Source of the DNA: Chrysophaeum taylorii | Taxonomy: Eukaryota > Sar > Pelagophyceae > Pelagomonadales > Pelagomonadaceae | Direction of reading: 5' to 3' | Assembly: GCA_029834535.1 (NCBI GenBank) | Contig: JAQMWT010000051.1 | Location: 1-64,000, forward strand | DNA: 64,000 bases | Part shown: piece after piece, positions 10,977-19,725 of the stretch | Position numbering within the stretch: the first letter of the stretch is position 1 | Layout of the letters: each line of letters starts with the position of its first letter | Position numbers and translations under genes: made by a program | Notes under the pieces: generated by a model | The model's input: only the letters and a program-made list of their open reading frames with translations | Databases searched by the model: none | Told to the model about the DNA's origin: nothing

Positions 10977-11457
10977 AGCGTCAGCGAGATCGTTAGATCC
11001 GTGCAGGACGGATTCCCACGTGTAGAAGCCCTGTAGGAAGTACTGAGTTATACCTGTTTCAGGCATCAGATGTTCGACGAACAATTGCATGACGCGAAAC
11101 GAAAGCATTTGGAGTGTGACTTGGGCGTTGTCCATCGACTTGAGGACGGCGCTAGGGGGGGTCACTAAAGGTGTTAACCTTAGACTTGGGATCTTGTTGA
11201 GCCGGAGTGGGAGGCGGAGCCGCAGCAGCCACGGCAGGTGGTGGTGCTTGCGTTGCTTGCACTTGGGTGGACAAAGCGCTTATTTGTGCCATCAAGCGAG
11301 CTTCGTTGTCTAACATCTCTTGTCTATGCCGAGCTTCGTACGCTTGAGCTTGCTGTTGCATGTCTCTTTGGTACTTGGCTTCTATACGAGCTTCTTGCTC
11401 TCTTAAACGAGCTTCTTGCTCTCTTATCTCCTTCTGGAGTTCTTGGTTCGTCGGCAT
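10977..11457 (-). pseudogene. N-terminal part of small coiled-coil ORF split by gypsy
   Basis: It starts at an ATG (11457) and reads about 85 residues of coiled coil (EIREQEARLREQEARIEAKY) followed by Ala/Pro-rich sequence and SKVNTFSDPP. It meets a TAG after a run of seven C (11161-11155, minus strand). With one base fewer in the run the frame continues through LFVEHLMPETGITQYFLQGF to the gypsy junction and on into 3917-3754. The total would be about 215 residues. It may be a small gag of another element or a host gene; no domain was recognised. Confidence 0.65.
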
Positions 11458-11544
11458 TTTGGTTCAGGAACGTCAGTGAACTTGACTTGTCTGGAAATCC
11501 TGGGACTCTGCTGATACCGGAACCTTGCGAACAGCAATCACAAC

Positions 11545-11632
11545 TGTGTTACCCTGCAGCAGAGTGTGAGAACAGTGGTAGTCTGTCCTCGAATCTGTCT
11601 CTTAATCGAGGACAGCCGGTGTGAATAACACA
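11545..11632. repeat. 88-bp element with terminal inverted repeats and internal hairpin
   Basis: Ends are TGTGTTA and TAACACA. An inner stem CTGTCCTCGA/TCGAGGACAG (11583-11592/11606-11615) encloses a 13-nt loop. It sits just upstream of the split ORF on the minus strand and could be a short LTR (TG...CA), a MITE or a transcript hairpin. Confidence 0.6.
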
Positions 11633-11715
11633 GCGTTTTCTTAAATCAAAGGTGGCAAAGTTAAGTCAACTAACCCTATAACAGGGGGTACTAACCCTCG
11701 GTCAGATTTTCTATC

Positions 11716-11777
11716 TCTACTCCTACCCCACAAAACCACCCACGTCCTTCATGCCCCCCCCCCCCCCCTCTTAGCAG
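11716..11777 (-). repeat. Fragment of short repeat R2
   Basis: CCTACCCCAC...CTCTTAGCAG matches 57481-57665 in reverse orientation and copies at 44678 and 51309. It has an expanded run of about 15 C and is cut by the Helitron 5' end at 11778. Confidence 0.75.
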
Positions 11778-11802
11778 TCTTAACTACTAATCGACAGATG
11801 TT
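11778..11802 (+). repeat. Extra Helitron 5' terminus
   Basis: TCTTAACTACTAATCGACAG matches the 5' end of the neighbouring element and is followed at once by a second 5' terminus at 11803. Confidence 0.7.
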
Positions 11803-12829
11803 TCCTAACTACTAATCGACAGATGTTTGTCTGTCTGTCTGTTTGTCTGTTTGTCCCTCGATTTAGGGTAAGGATCAGGTAGGCGCGAGAGTAAGGATCA
11901 GGTACGCGCGAGAGCCAGACAGTGATTCTCCAAGCCGTCTACGGCGACCTCGCAGACTATTTCCACGACCCGCGGCGGCTCTTTCAGCGCGCCATTCTCA
12001 CGCCCCGTCGAAACGATGTTGTCGATGCTGACAACGCGCGCATGACCGCGGCCTTTTTTTCCCGGAGACGAGGCGTCGGAGTTCTTTTCGGCTGACTAGG
12101 CTGGGTCGGAAGACGACGCCTCGCTCTTTACAGTCGAGTTTTCAACTCCCTGACAACCAACGGGATGCTGACTTTGATCGCGAGCTTAAAGTCTTCGCAA
12201 CCTCGACCCGTCGCACGGCCACTGCAACGGTACCAGATACATGATCGATCGTGTCGTTGTCACCGAGGCTCCTCCAACCTGTATCGCTTAAGGCCCGCCT
12301 ACGCCAAACGATCAACAAGAGCCAGGGCCAGACGCCCCGCGAGGTCGGCGTCCTCTTTCCCAAGCCCGTCTTCTGCCACGTCCAGCTCTACGTGGCTCTC
12401 TGTCGATCGGCATCCCCGAGGATATACTCTTCTGGGTCGACGACTCCACCCTACCCCACACGTGCTGCGCAATACCGATAAGCCCCCTCCCGGCGTCTAC
12501 ACGCGCACTATAGGTGAACTTACTGGGACCAGGTGAACTTACTGGGGTTTGAGATTGGGACTAGGTGAACTGAGTGACCAGGTGAAACTGGGACCAGGTG
12601 AACATACTGGGGTCTTTAGAGTAAAGGGTTTTAGAGTAAATTCAAAGGTTGGCGGCGCGTGCGGATCAAAGCAGCTGAGATTGGCGGAGGCGAGAGCGAC
12701 GAGCTCAAAGGAGTTGGTGTGAGCTAGGTGAACTTACTGACCAGGTGAACTTATATGAAACTTACTGGGACCAGGTGAACTTACTGGGGTTAGAGATTGG
12801 GACTAGGTGAACTTACTGGCCTGCACTTG
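11803..12829 (+). mobile_element. Helitron fragment A with Pif1-helicase C-terminus
   Basis: It starts TCCTAACTACTAATCGACAG and ends ...GCACTTG. Broken frames between 11930 and 12520 read VYGDLADYFHDPRR, RAILTPRR-like, VEFSTP and INKSQGQTPREVGVLFPKPV then HVQLYVALCR. These are the last motifs of the Pif1-type helicase of Helitrons (the VYLP.PVF.HGQLYVALSR region). The upstream Rep/helicase is missing. The 3' noncoding part (12510-12829) is an array of TGGGACCAGGTGAACTTAC-like units. Confidence 0.8.
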
Positions 12830-13484
12830 TCGACCTTTAAAAACTTTCAACCAAAGCCCTGTGCCGCGCCGCCCAATGATAAGGAGGTCATCCAAGCCGT
12901 CTACGGCGACCTCGCAGACTATTTCCACGACCCGCGGCGGCCCTTTCAGCGCGCCATTCTCACGCCCCGTCGAAACAATGTTGTCGATGCTGGCAACGCG
13001 CGCATGGCCGCGGCCTTTCCAGGAGACGAGGCGTCGGAGTTCTTTTCGGCCGACTAGGATGGGTCGGAAGACGACGTCTCGCTCTTTACAGTCGAGTTTT
13101 CAACTCCCTGACAACCAACGGCATGCTGACTTTGAGCGCGAGCTTAAGGAGCTTAAGGTCTTCGCGACCTCGACCCGTCGTGCGGCCACTGCATCGGTAC
13201 CAGATACAAGATCAATCGTGTCAGCTCTCTGTCGAGTCGGCAACCCCGAGGATGTCCTCTTCTGGGTCGACGACTCCACCCTACCCCACACGTGCTGCGC
13301 AATACCGATAAGCCCCCTCCCGGCGTCTACACGCGCACTGTCGTCTGCGCCGAGGTCCTCCTCGGGTAGCCGCCCTTACTAGGACCAGGTGAGCTTACTG
13401 GGACCAGGTAAACTTACTAGGACCAGGTGGATTTACTAGGACCAGGTGAACTTACTGGGACGTCAACTTACTGGCCTGCACTTG
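12830..13484 (+). mobile_element. Helitron fragment B, joined head-to-tail to A
   Basis: It begins TCGACCTTTAAA directly after the CTTG end of copy A. It reads KEVIQAVYGDLADYFHDP, FQRAILTPRRN and AAAFPGDEASEFFSAD before a stop, the helicase region just upstream of motif VI, with an internal deletion relative to A. It ends with the same GTGAACTTACTGG repeats and GCACTTG. Confidence 0.75.
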
Positions 13485-13944
13485 TCCTTACTACTAATTG
13501 GCAGATCAAAGGAGCTGGAGGTGACCAAGCCGACCAGAAAGAGTGACGTGGTTTACTTACCTGCGTTCGGATCACCGACGGCCAAGCTGTCGGACCCTCT
13601 GGGCAAGCAAAAAGCCCTGAAGGCAAAAACAAACCGCGGCGTCGCAACGGTCGAGGACTAGAATCGTTTGGGGGGATTCGACGCGAGCCGGCGAGGATGC
13701 ACTCCCTCCCCAAGGACACAGCATGTCGATGATGCGCAAGAAACGAAGCGGGAGGCGACAAGCGTACACGCTTCGCGTTGCTCCATCAGCGCCTCTGTAG
13801 ACCCCAAATTTTACGCAACCGCAGGTCGAGATGCAGCATGCTCGATTGCGGGAGAATGACCCCGCTCAACCCTATTAGGTGCTCTACTATAATAATTAGG
13901 GTTGTATCAGGGATACCACATGAGAACGGGGGACAGGACTCATC
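13485..13944 (+). other. Third Helitron 5' end followed by unassigned DNA
   Basis: TCCTTACTACTAATTGGCAG abuts the CTTG end of copy B, a second tandem junction. The sequence then diverges from the family and no gene is recognised. Its 3' end was not found. Confidence 0.5.
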
Positions 13945-15660
13945 TCATTCGGACGGACCACTGCGCAAGAAGTGGTGAAGGCCGTACTTCTCCGCGACGA
14001 CACCGACTTTTTCCGTCACCGATTCGAGCACGTCAACAACACACCAGTATTCGAAATCGAAATGTCGATTGATGAGGTCCTCATACCCGCCTTTAATATT
14101 GAATTGTGGCTTAGGTTCTGCATTCAAGTGAAGGAAGACGAAGGTAGCCTTGAAGTTCTCCTTTCCGGGAACAGTCCGATACTTGCCATCGAATTTATCC
14201 ACCACACCGAGACCTTCGAGGAAGAACATCGCCGCGCTTGATTTGAGTTCAAACTTATTTGACTTTGAGCTTCTTGCATTGATCAATAGCTTTGGGCTGT
14301 ACGCGAAGTCAAAGCCCGGGAAATTAAAGGGCACCATGCACATTAAAACGTTGGACTCCTCTTTCAACTTCTTTAGTGCGTCCATGGACCGGGACCAAGC
14401 ACCCGACTTCGGGCTCTCGTCTGATTTTATCACCGTGCGACGAAGTTCGAGAGCGTCCAGCGCTGATCCCGGCTTCCAGTTGGCCGGCAGCACCGAGAGC
14501 ACGAAAGTGCACACGTCGCGCTCGAACATGTGTCCAAACTCGGAACTATGATAAACCTGTTGGGCACACTTGAGTTTTTTGACGACGAGGGTGTGGAGGG
14601 CGAGCCGAGCAAGCTCGTGAACTGACGCGACGGCCTGCACCCTGTCTTGCCACGTCGGCACGGGTAAACCATGGGCTGGAGCGATGGTGAAGAACTTCCC
14701 GGAAACCGACGAGGAAGCTTGGACGTCACTGGACGCATCGAAAGCCAGGTTGTTGACGAGAGTATCAAGCGTGCCCGATCCCTTAACGGCATCTTTCGCG
14801 TGTCTGCCGATAATGCGGGCGCGTGCAAGAAATTTCGCTTTATTGAAAACGTACCGCGGCGCGCAGCCCACCAGCATTGCCCGCCGCAAGATTTCGTCTT
14901 CCTTACTTTTCAGCGTGTCGAACGTCTCTCCGGGGGCAGTTTTTGCAGTCCAGAGTGTCGGTACCATGGCGCACAACTCGTCTTTGGTGGGCGGCGCCGT
15001 GACGAGAACTATCTTGTCCTTGTCGGCATTCGGGTAATGTTCGTTAGCGTTGTTCGACGCGAATTTGATCGTGCGGCACTTAGACGTATCCTGGTAGGGT
15101 CTCTTTTCGGGCGGGTCTATGAGCACGAAGGCCTCGGGGTCTCTCGCAGCAAGTGCACCATGCCATATATCCGCACGACCGCGCGTCCACACTTCGTATT
15201 TGCCCTGGGCACTAGGTTGGAAGAGGATGATCTCTTCGTCCTTGAACCCAACGCGCATCACGGTCTTATTTTGCGCTAGCAGCTCCTGCATGGCAAAAAA
15301 CATTGAACCGCGCGTCTTTCCGATGCCAGGATCGCCCACAACGATGACATCACTGCTGGATTCCGTCGCATCGATCGCGTGTCGCGCCGCGGAGCGCTGC
15401 TCGATCCGAGTGATCACGGCATTATTTTCGGATTTCTTCGAGTCCTTGTCGATCGCGATCGACGGTTTCTGCACCAGCACACCGTACCCCGCGTGTTGCA
15501 CTTTGCCGCCGATCTCCGCATCGAAATTTTCCTCCAGCGCGCAGCACGTCCCGTGCAGCTCGATAATCTCGGCGGCGAACCGGTCGAGGTCCTCGCGCCG
15601 CGTCCACCCCTCCGACTGATGTGGCCTGCGTGCGGTGGTGGTGAGCGCAGTTCTGCCATC
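13945..15660 (-). CDS. P-loop NTPase protein, RHS/Crinkler-like
   Basis: A long ORF, about 570 residues after the likely Met at MNYSFEG (the open frame extends to 15819 but runs into a repeat). It has a Walker A loop VVGDPGIGKTRG (near 15345-15310) and a Walker B-like AFVLIDPPEK about 85 residues later, then a long helical C-terminal region ending near 13945. This layout, with WxR near a GDPGIGKS/T loop, resembles retrotransposon-hot-spot (RHS) and Crinkler-type NTPases, often linked to C-terminal nuclease domains. No nuclease motif was identified with certainty. The 5' exon structure is unresolved because a tandem duplication lies at 15752-15921. Function is inferred at family level only. 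Confidence 0.6.
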   Translation of the reverse strand, partial: DGRTALTTTARRPHQSEGWTRREDLDRFAAEIIELHGTCCALEENFDAEIGGKVQHAGYGVLVQKPSIAIDKDSKKSENNAVITRIEQRSAARHAIDATESSSDVIVVGDPGIGKTRGSMFFAMQELLAQNKTVMRVGFKDEEIILFQPSAQGKYEVWTRGRADIWHGALAARDPEAFVLIDPPEKRPYQDTSKCRTIKFASNNANEHYPNADKDKIVLVTAPPTKDELCAMVPTLWTAKTAPGETFDTLKSKEDEILRRAMLVGCAPRYVFNKAKFLARARIIGRHAKDAVKGSGTLDTLVNNLAFDASSDVQASSSVSGKFFTIAPAHGLPVPTWQDRVQAVASVHELARLALHTLVVKKLKCAQQVYHSSEFGHMFERDVCTFVLSVLPANWKPGSALDALELRRTVIKSDESPKSGAWSRSMDALKKLKEESNVLMCMVPFNFPGFDFAYSPKLLINARSSKSNKFELKSSAAMFFLEGLGVVDKFDGKYRTVPGKENFKATFVFLHLNAEPKPQFNIKGGYEDLINRHFDFEYWCVVDVLESVTEKVGVVAEKYGLHHFLRSGPSE

Positions 15661-15751
15661 CTCCGATGTTCCCTCGAATGAATAATTCATCCGGGAGAAG
15701 TAATTCGAACACACTTTGTTCGCAACAACAACAGGAAGACGTACGACAACA

Positions 15752-15921
15752 ACCAATACCACAACAAAACACACGGGACAACTGCGTGGTTCTGATGGAG
15801 AGCGAGACAGTGTCGGCAATATTTTGACGACGTATCACCAATACCACAACAAAACATACGGGACAACTGCGTGGTTCTGATGGAGAGCGAGACAGTGTCG
15901 GCGATATTTTGACCACGTATC
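15752..15921. repeat. 85-bp tandem duplication upstream of the P-loop gene
   Basis: Copies 15752-15836 and 15837-15921 are nearly identical, and 85 is not a multiple of three. It interrupts the 5' part of any longer open frame there (16294-15422). Confidence 0.9.
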
Positions 15922-16372
15922 GCGGCGTGGTCTCGCTCTCCAACGATGTGATTTCGACAACCGTGCTGCTCGCGGCGCTCGAGCTTAAGGGCTTCGCTCT
16001 CGCCACGAGCCCCGTGGCTACCACTTGGAACCACGCCGTGACGCGCCACTGCTCCGCACCGTGCTCATCGAACGCGGCCTTCAAGTGTTCAACAGAGCAA
16101 GCGCCAGCGCGTCGAGATTGTAGAGTCGGCCCATTGCGACAAAAGCTCCAGCTTGAAAGTAACGCCCAATAGAGCGGAAACTCGATAGGCTCGACGAGTC
16201 GAGAGTTACTCAGGCGGCGCAATGCGCCGAGCAACCCACAACATCGCGCACACCGATGCGCGAGTACGAGACCCTCGGCGGAACGAGGATTCAAAAAAAC
16301 GGTGAGCTACAACAACGACAACACAGTGCGCGCACGACACGAGGGGTTCGTCCACACGGAGACGCCGGACAC

Positions 16373-16675
16373 TCACGGCGCGAGGCGGAGCCCCTTCAAC
16401 GTGTCCTGGAGCACAGCGAGATTGGATTCCAGCTTGTCGATGCGCTCGGCGAAGAACTGCTCCTGTTTGGAATTCTTCGCCGCCTTGAACTCGGCTATCA
16501 ACTCGTCGATCTTCTTCTCCTTCGCATCGATCTCCTCCCGCACTTGCAACTCCTTGCGCTCCTGCTCCTTCGCAAAGATCTCCTCCCGAACTTTTTCGCG
16601 ATCTAAGTCTTTGCCGCCGCTCGTCGAAACAAAGGCCAACTGCCCCCCGCGAAACCCAGCCCCCGACGGGAACAC
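16373..16675 (-). CDS. Short coiled-coil ORF, possible 5' exon of the P-loop gene
   Basis: 100 codons with a Gly-rich start and then a charged coiled coil (KVREEIFAKEQERKEL, EKKIDELIAEFKAAK, ERIDKLESNLAVLQ). A strong donor-like GTGAGT lies at 16376-16371 on this strand near its end, so it could be an upstream exon of the gene at 15660-13945. No acceptor giving an open frame was found, so the link is unproven. Confidence 0.4.
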   Translation of the reverse strand: MFPSGAGFRGGQLAFVSTSGGKDLDREKVREEIFAKEQERKELQVREEIDAKEKKIDELIAEFKAAKNSKQEQFFAERIDKLESNLAVLQDTLKGLRLAP

Positions 16676-16917
16676 GCGAGTCGTCGCTCTGCAAATCGAG
16701 GCGAGTCTGCGCAGGGCAAAGGGAAGTCAGCACCGCCACGAATCAACGCGCGCCCTACGAGGACGCAACACAGCGGCGGCAACAACGCACCGCGCAGGTG
16801 CCCTCGATGAGGACGATAGTGTGCGATGGACGGAGGCGAAGACAGAGCGATACATCCCGTGCTTCCGAAATGGGCAGGTTTATTGAGCCTTACCCGCACC
16901 CCTACCACGTCACACAA
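16676..16917. other. No feature recognised
   Basis: GC-rich sequence between the coiled-coil ORF and the copia fragment. Short open frames only. Confidence 0.4.
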
Positions 16918-17012
16918 TGTCTAGATACATACTATTATTTTGGCGCTTCATAAACGTGCATGTATATTGAGCCTTACCCTCACTAGTCCCACGTCACACA
17001 ATGTCTTAGATC

Positions 17013-17484
17013 TGCAGAGAAATCTGATGCCTCTTACCCTTATCCGTCCGTCGAGAGCGTGATCTCTTCCTTACCCTTCTTCTTCCTTTCCAGAGAGCTA
17101 CACTATTATGTGTGCGACACTGGAACATTTCACACCTATCTCTACACGAGGGTTTTCTCTCCGTAATACGGCTTTCCCTCTCTCCTTCTTTCCTTACCCT
17201 TCCGCCCTTTTATCTCAGATTATGAAGAACCCAATCTGAAGCTCTTTTCCAACGTGGAGTAGGCCTCCAGGTGCGTACCGTCGGGTACGGGGTTTTCTGT
17301 TTAATTGACAGAAACTTCGTTCCTCGTTGTCCGTGTAAACGCTTCTATGGGACCTAATGTCCTTAAGGAGTTAGGGCTTAAATCCCTATCTTGTGTAGTA
17401 GCATGTGACAAGCGGAATGGTCTGTACGCGCCTAAGACTGCACGCAGTCTCTACCATGTACCCGGAGAGGGTCAAATCTCTCCA
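17013..17484 (+). repeat. Copia-family LTR (472 bp)
   Basis: It starts TGCAGAGAAATCTG and ends CAAATCTCTCCA, the same length as 22741-23212. An open frame inside it (17305-17802) has no coding signature. Confidence 0.85.
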
Positions 17485-17498
17485 GGTTATGGGCCCAG
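17485..17498 (+). promoter_or_regulatory. Half-tRNA (initiator Met) primer binding site
   Basis: GGTTATGGGCCCAG directly after the LTR. It is complementary to the anticodon arm (CUGGGCCCAUAACC) of eukaryotic initiator tRNA-Met. Confidence 0.8.
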
Positions 17499-18365
17499 AT
17501 GCGTAGGTGTGTCAGCCCAACTGTGTTGTACGTCTAAATGGAGTGATCAATTTGCGCCTGATCACGAGTACAATGCGACAATGTGTTTGGCGGTGGTCTA
17601 CGTACATATTTGTTGTGTGACGGTATGTGCCCACCAGTTAATTTGGTTTGGGACGAGTTGGGTCGGTCACTGGTCATACCGCATAACCAATAAAATTAAA
17701 GATACAAGGCGGAAACTTGTACGGGTTTTCCCTTCCATTCCCCAACAAAAGACTGACTGCTCGAGAACTTCCATTCTCCAGTCTCAAGTCGCCTGTAAAT
17801 AGCATGTTGATTTGTTTGGTCTTGTCAATAAGCCCACGTTTAAAATAGCGTACTGTACATAGAACCCGCACTTGAGAAACCCTCATTCTTATGTGTCGAA
17901 TATGTCTATCCCTATAACCTATTTCTTAATAGGTCACAGTCATGTCAACAAAAAACAATATCCACCACGGATATCTACAAACAAGAACAAATCCTCGTTG
18001 ATAAGATTGGCGCAGGATTGCGTTTCCCGACGTTCACCAAGGTGAGCTTGCAAATTGAGGTGCTTCGCAGGCATAGACAAGTCCATATGTGGCTGCGTCG
18101 ATTCATATGAAGCTTAACCCGGAAAGCCCGAAAATCAACTTCTTGAACAAGAAGTTGATATCATCTTCGCTCAATGGAAAGCCGAACAAGTAAACGATTT
18201 AAACTTACCTGATGAAGATGCCCTGCCTGATCATCTTAAAACTTGGCACGTCAACTCATCGCATCAACTATCAGTTGATGTCCGTAATCGAGAACGACTC
18301 TACCAAGAGGACGCCGTTCGTCCCGAATTAAATGAGGATGTCAAACGTGCCGCACTTTATTGGAT

Positions 18366-18759
18366 ACCCGATGAACGGCTGGGAGAACGCTGGAGTTGGG
18401 CGATGCACCCTTGTCGAGATGCTTCGGGACGGAATGGCCGGCTTCGTGGGGAGGACCGTCGACGTGCCGAGCTTCTCGCGCTCGGAGAAAAGAGCACGTG
18501 GGAAGGGAGCACGGGTGCGAGACGAAGTGGTCCCACGAGGACGCCCGCCCCAGGCGGCAACCCGTCGACGAGATGAACGTTCGGGCAACTCGTTAGCCTG
18601 CCGTGGGAACGCCAGCGTGGTCCGGAGCCAGGGAAGTCCGTAGGGCCAGTCTGAGTGCCCCCACGGATGCGATGCGGGCCTCTGCCAACCTGTGCCTCTG
18701 TTAGCTTTCGGAGAATGTGGTCCCCCTTGAGCGAACACCGCTGTCCCCATGCCAGGTTA
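18366..18759. other. Unassigned GC-rich spacer
   Basis: Unlike the AT-richer copia sequence to its left. No gene recognised. It may contain decayed sequence of the copia remnant that follows. Confidence 0.35.
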
Positions 18760-19725
18760 GACCTGCCTGAAGAAATCTCCAGTATCGACGAAACCTGACT
18801 GTGGGAAGCTTTAGCGACCAATGAGCGTTGGCTGGGTGAAGCCATCGAGCGAATGCAGCTTCGGTCAGCTTGTTGCTGGGATGTATGCGCCTTCCTCGAC
18901 GTACGGCAACAACCTGAAGTGGATCTCCGCAAAGTGCTTGGCCGACGAAGCTGAAGGCTCGCCTCGGCCGCGGCACACGCAGGTCACGGCATTGATTATC
19001 GACACCGTCACCGGTTGCCAACATGGTACCGGTGCAGTACGCCGTCCAACCGTCGTGCAGTGGGAACAAGTTGGATGTCAGTCCGATCAAGCTCCCACCC
19101 CACCGATGGTCCAATCGTTTGCAAGGTCGCTCTTGGTATGGTTGCAAAGCTTGCGTAATTAGTGGATTTGGCACGCCTCGTCAATGAGTGGCCGTCCGCG
19201 GATCTCGTGGACTTGCCATTACGCTCGTGCTCGTTCACCGTCCCAACGTCCGTTCTGGTCGTTGATGATCTCTTGTGGCGCAGCCCGTCATGCATTGCCA
19301 TTACCAAGCCTACGCCGTTGCGTTACTGACGTCAGCCTTGATGTCACCTCTTACGTGGTCGCACACGCGTGCCGTCGGAGAACGCCTCACTCTTGCCAAT
19401 CCTGCTAGCCGTGATCCTTACCGAAATCGCTTCTCACAGTAAACCCGAATCACTCCCGCTCCCAAACATCGCGGCTGATTGTCCGGCTCCTGGTTAGACA
19501 GTCGCATGGCACGCTCCCTTTCGCCGTTTGTTGGCTGTGTCCCTTCTTCCATCATGCCGTCCTGACCTTGGTCCGCAATCAGGTGCGCGACACAAGGAAA
19601 GGCACGGCAGCTTGGCGCTTTATCCCCACGACGTTTCGGGCTCTCACGGCTTGCCTTGTTCAGGTCGCGATTGGACCCTTGTCGGGGTTACCGCTCCAGC
19701 TGGGCCGACGCCAAAGACGCCACGC
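18760..19725 (+). pseudogene. Decayed copia RT-RNase H remnant
   Basis: Interspersed similarity at the DNA level to unit III (49380-50560). Examples are GGTCAGCTTGTTGCTGGGATGT at 18861 (shortened in unit III), the run around TCTTGGTATGGTTGCAAAGC, CCCGCTCCCAAA near 19457, and CTCCAGCTGGGCCGACG at 19692, which encodes the RNase H DSSWAD motif. Reading frames are destroyed throughout. Confidence 0.7.

Larger units (their letters stand above)
16918..18365 (+). mobile_element. 5' fragment of copia family I/II (LTR, PBS, start of gag)
   Basis: Closely matches 22640-24150, including about 90 bp upstream of the LTR, the whole LTR, the primer site and the first part of gag. Many small deletions in gag. 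The match ends near 18365 in the middle of gag. Confidence 0.85.

Noticed and set aside
11152-11165. Programmed +1 frameshift at CCC-CCC-TAG in the split ORF
   Set aside because: Only one copy available and the site is a homopolymer, so a simple length change or sequencing error is more likely.
15422-16294. Minus-strand ORF of 290 codons overlapping the P-loop gene
   Set aside because: Crosses the 85-bp tandem duplication, overlaps the P-loop frame and has no coherent domain; at most contains a short upstream exon.
17305-17802. ORF of 165 codons in the copia LTR
   Set aside because: Lies in LTR, PBS and leader; the copy at 23075 differs by frame changes; no domain.
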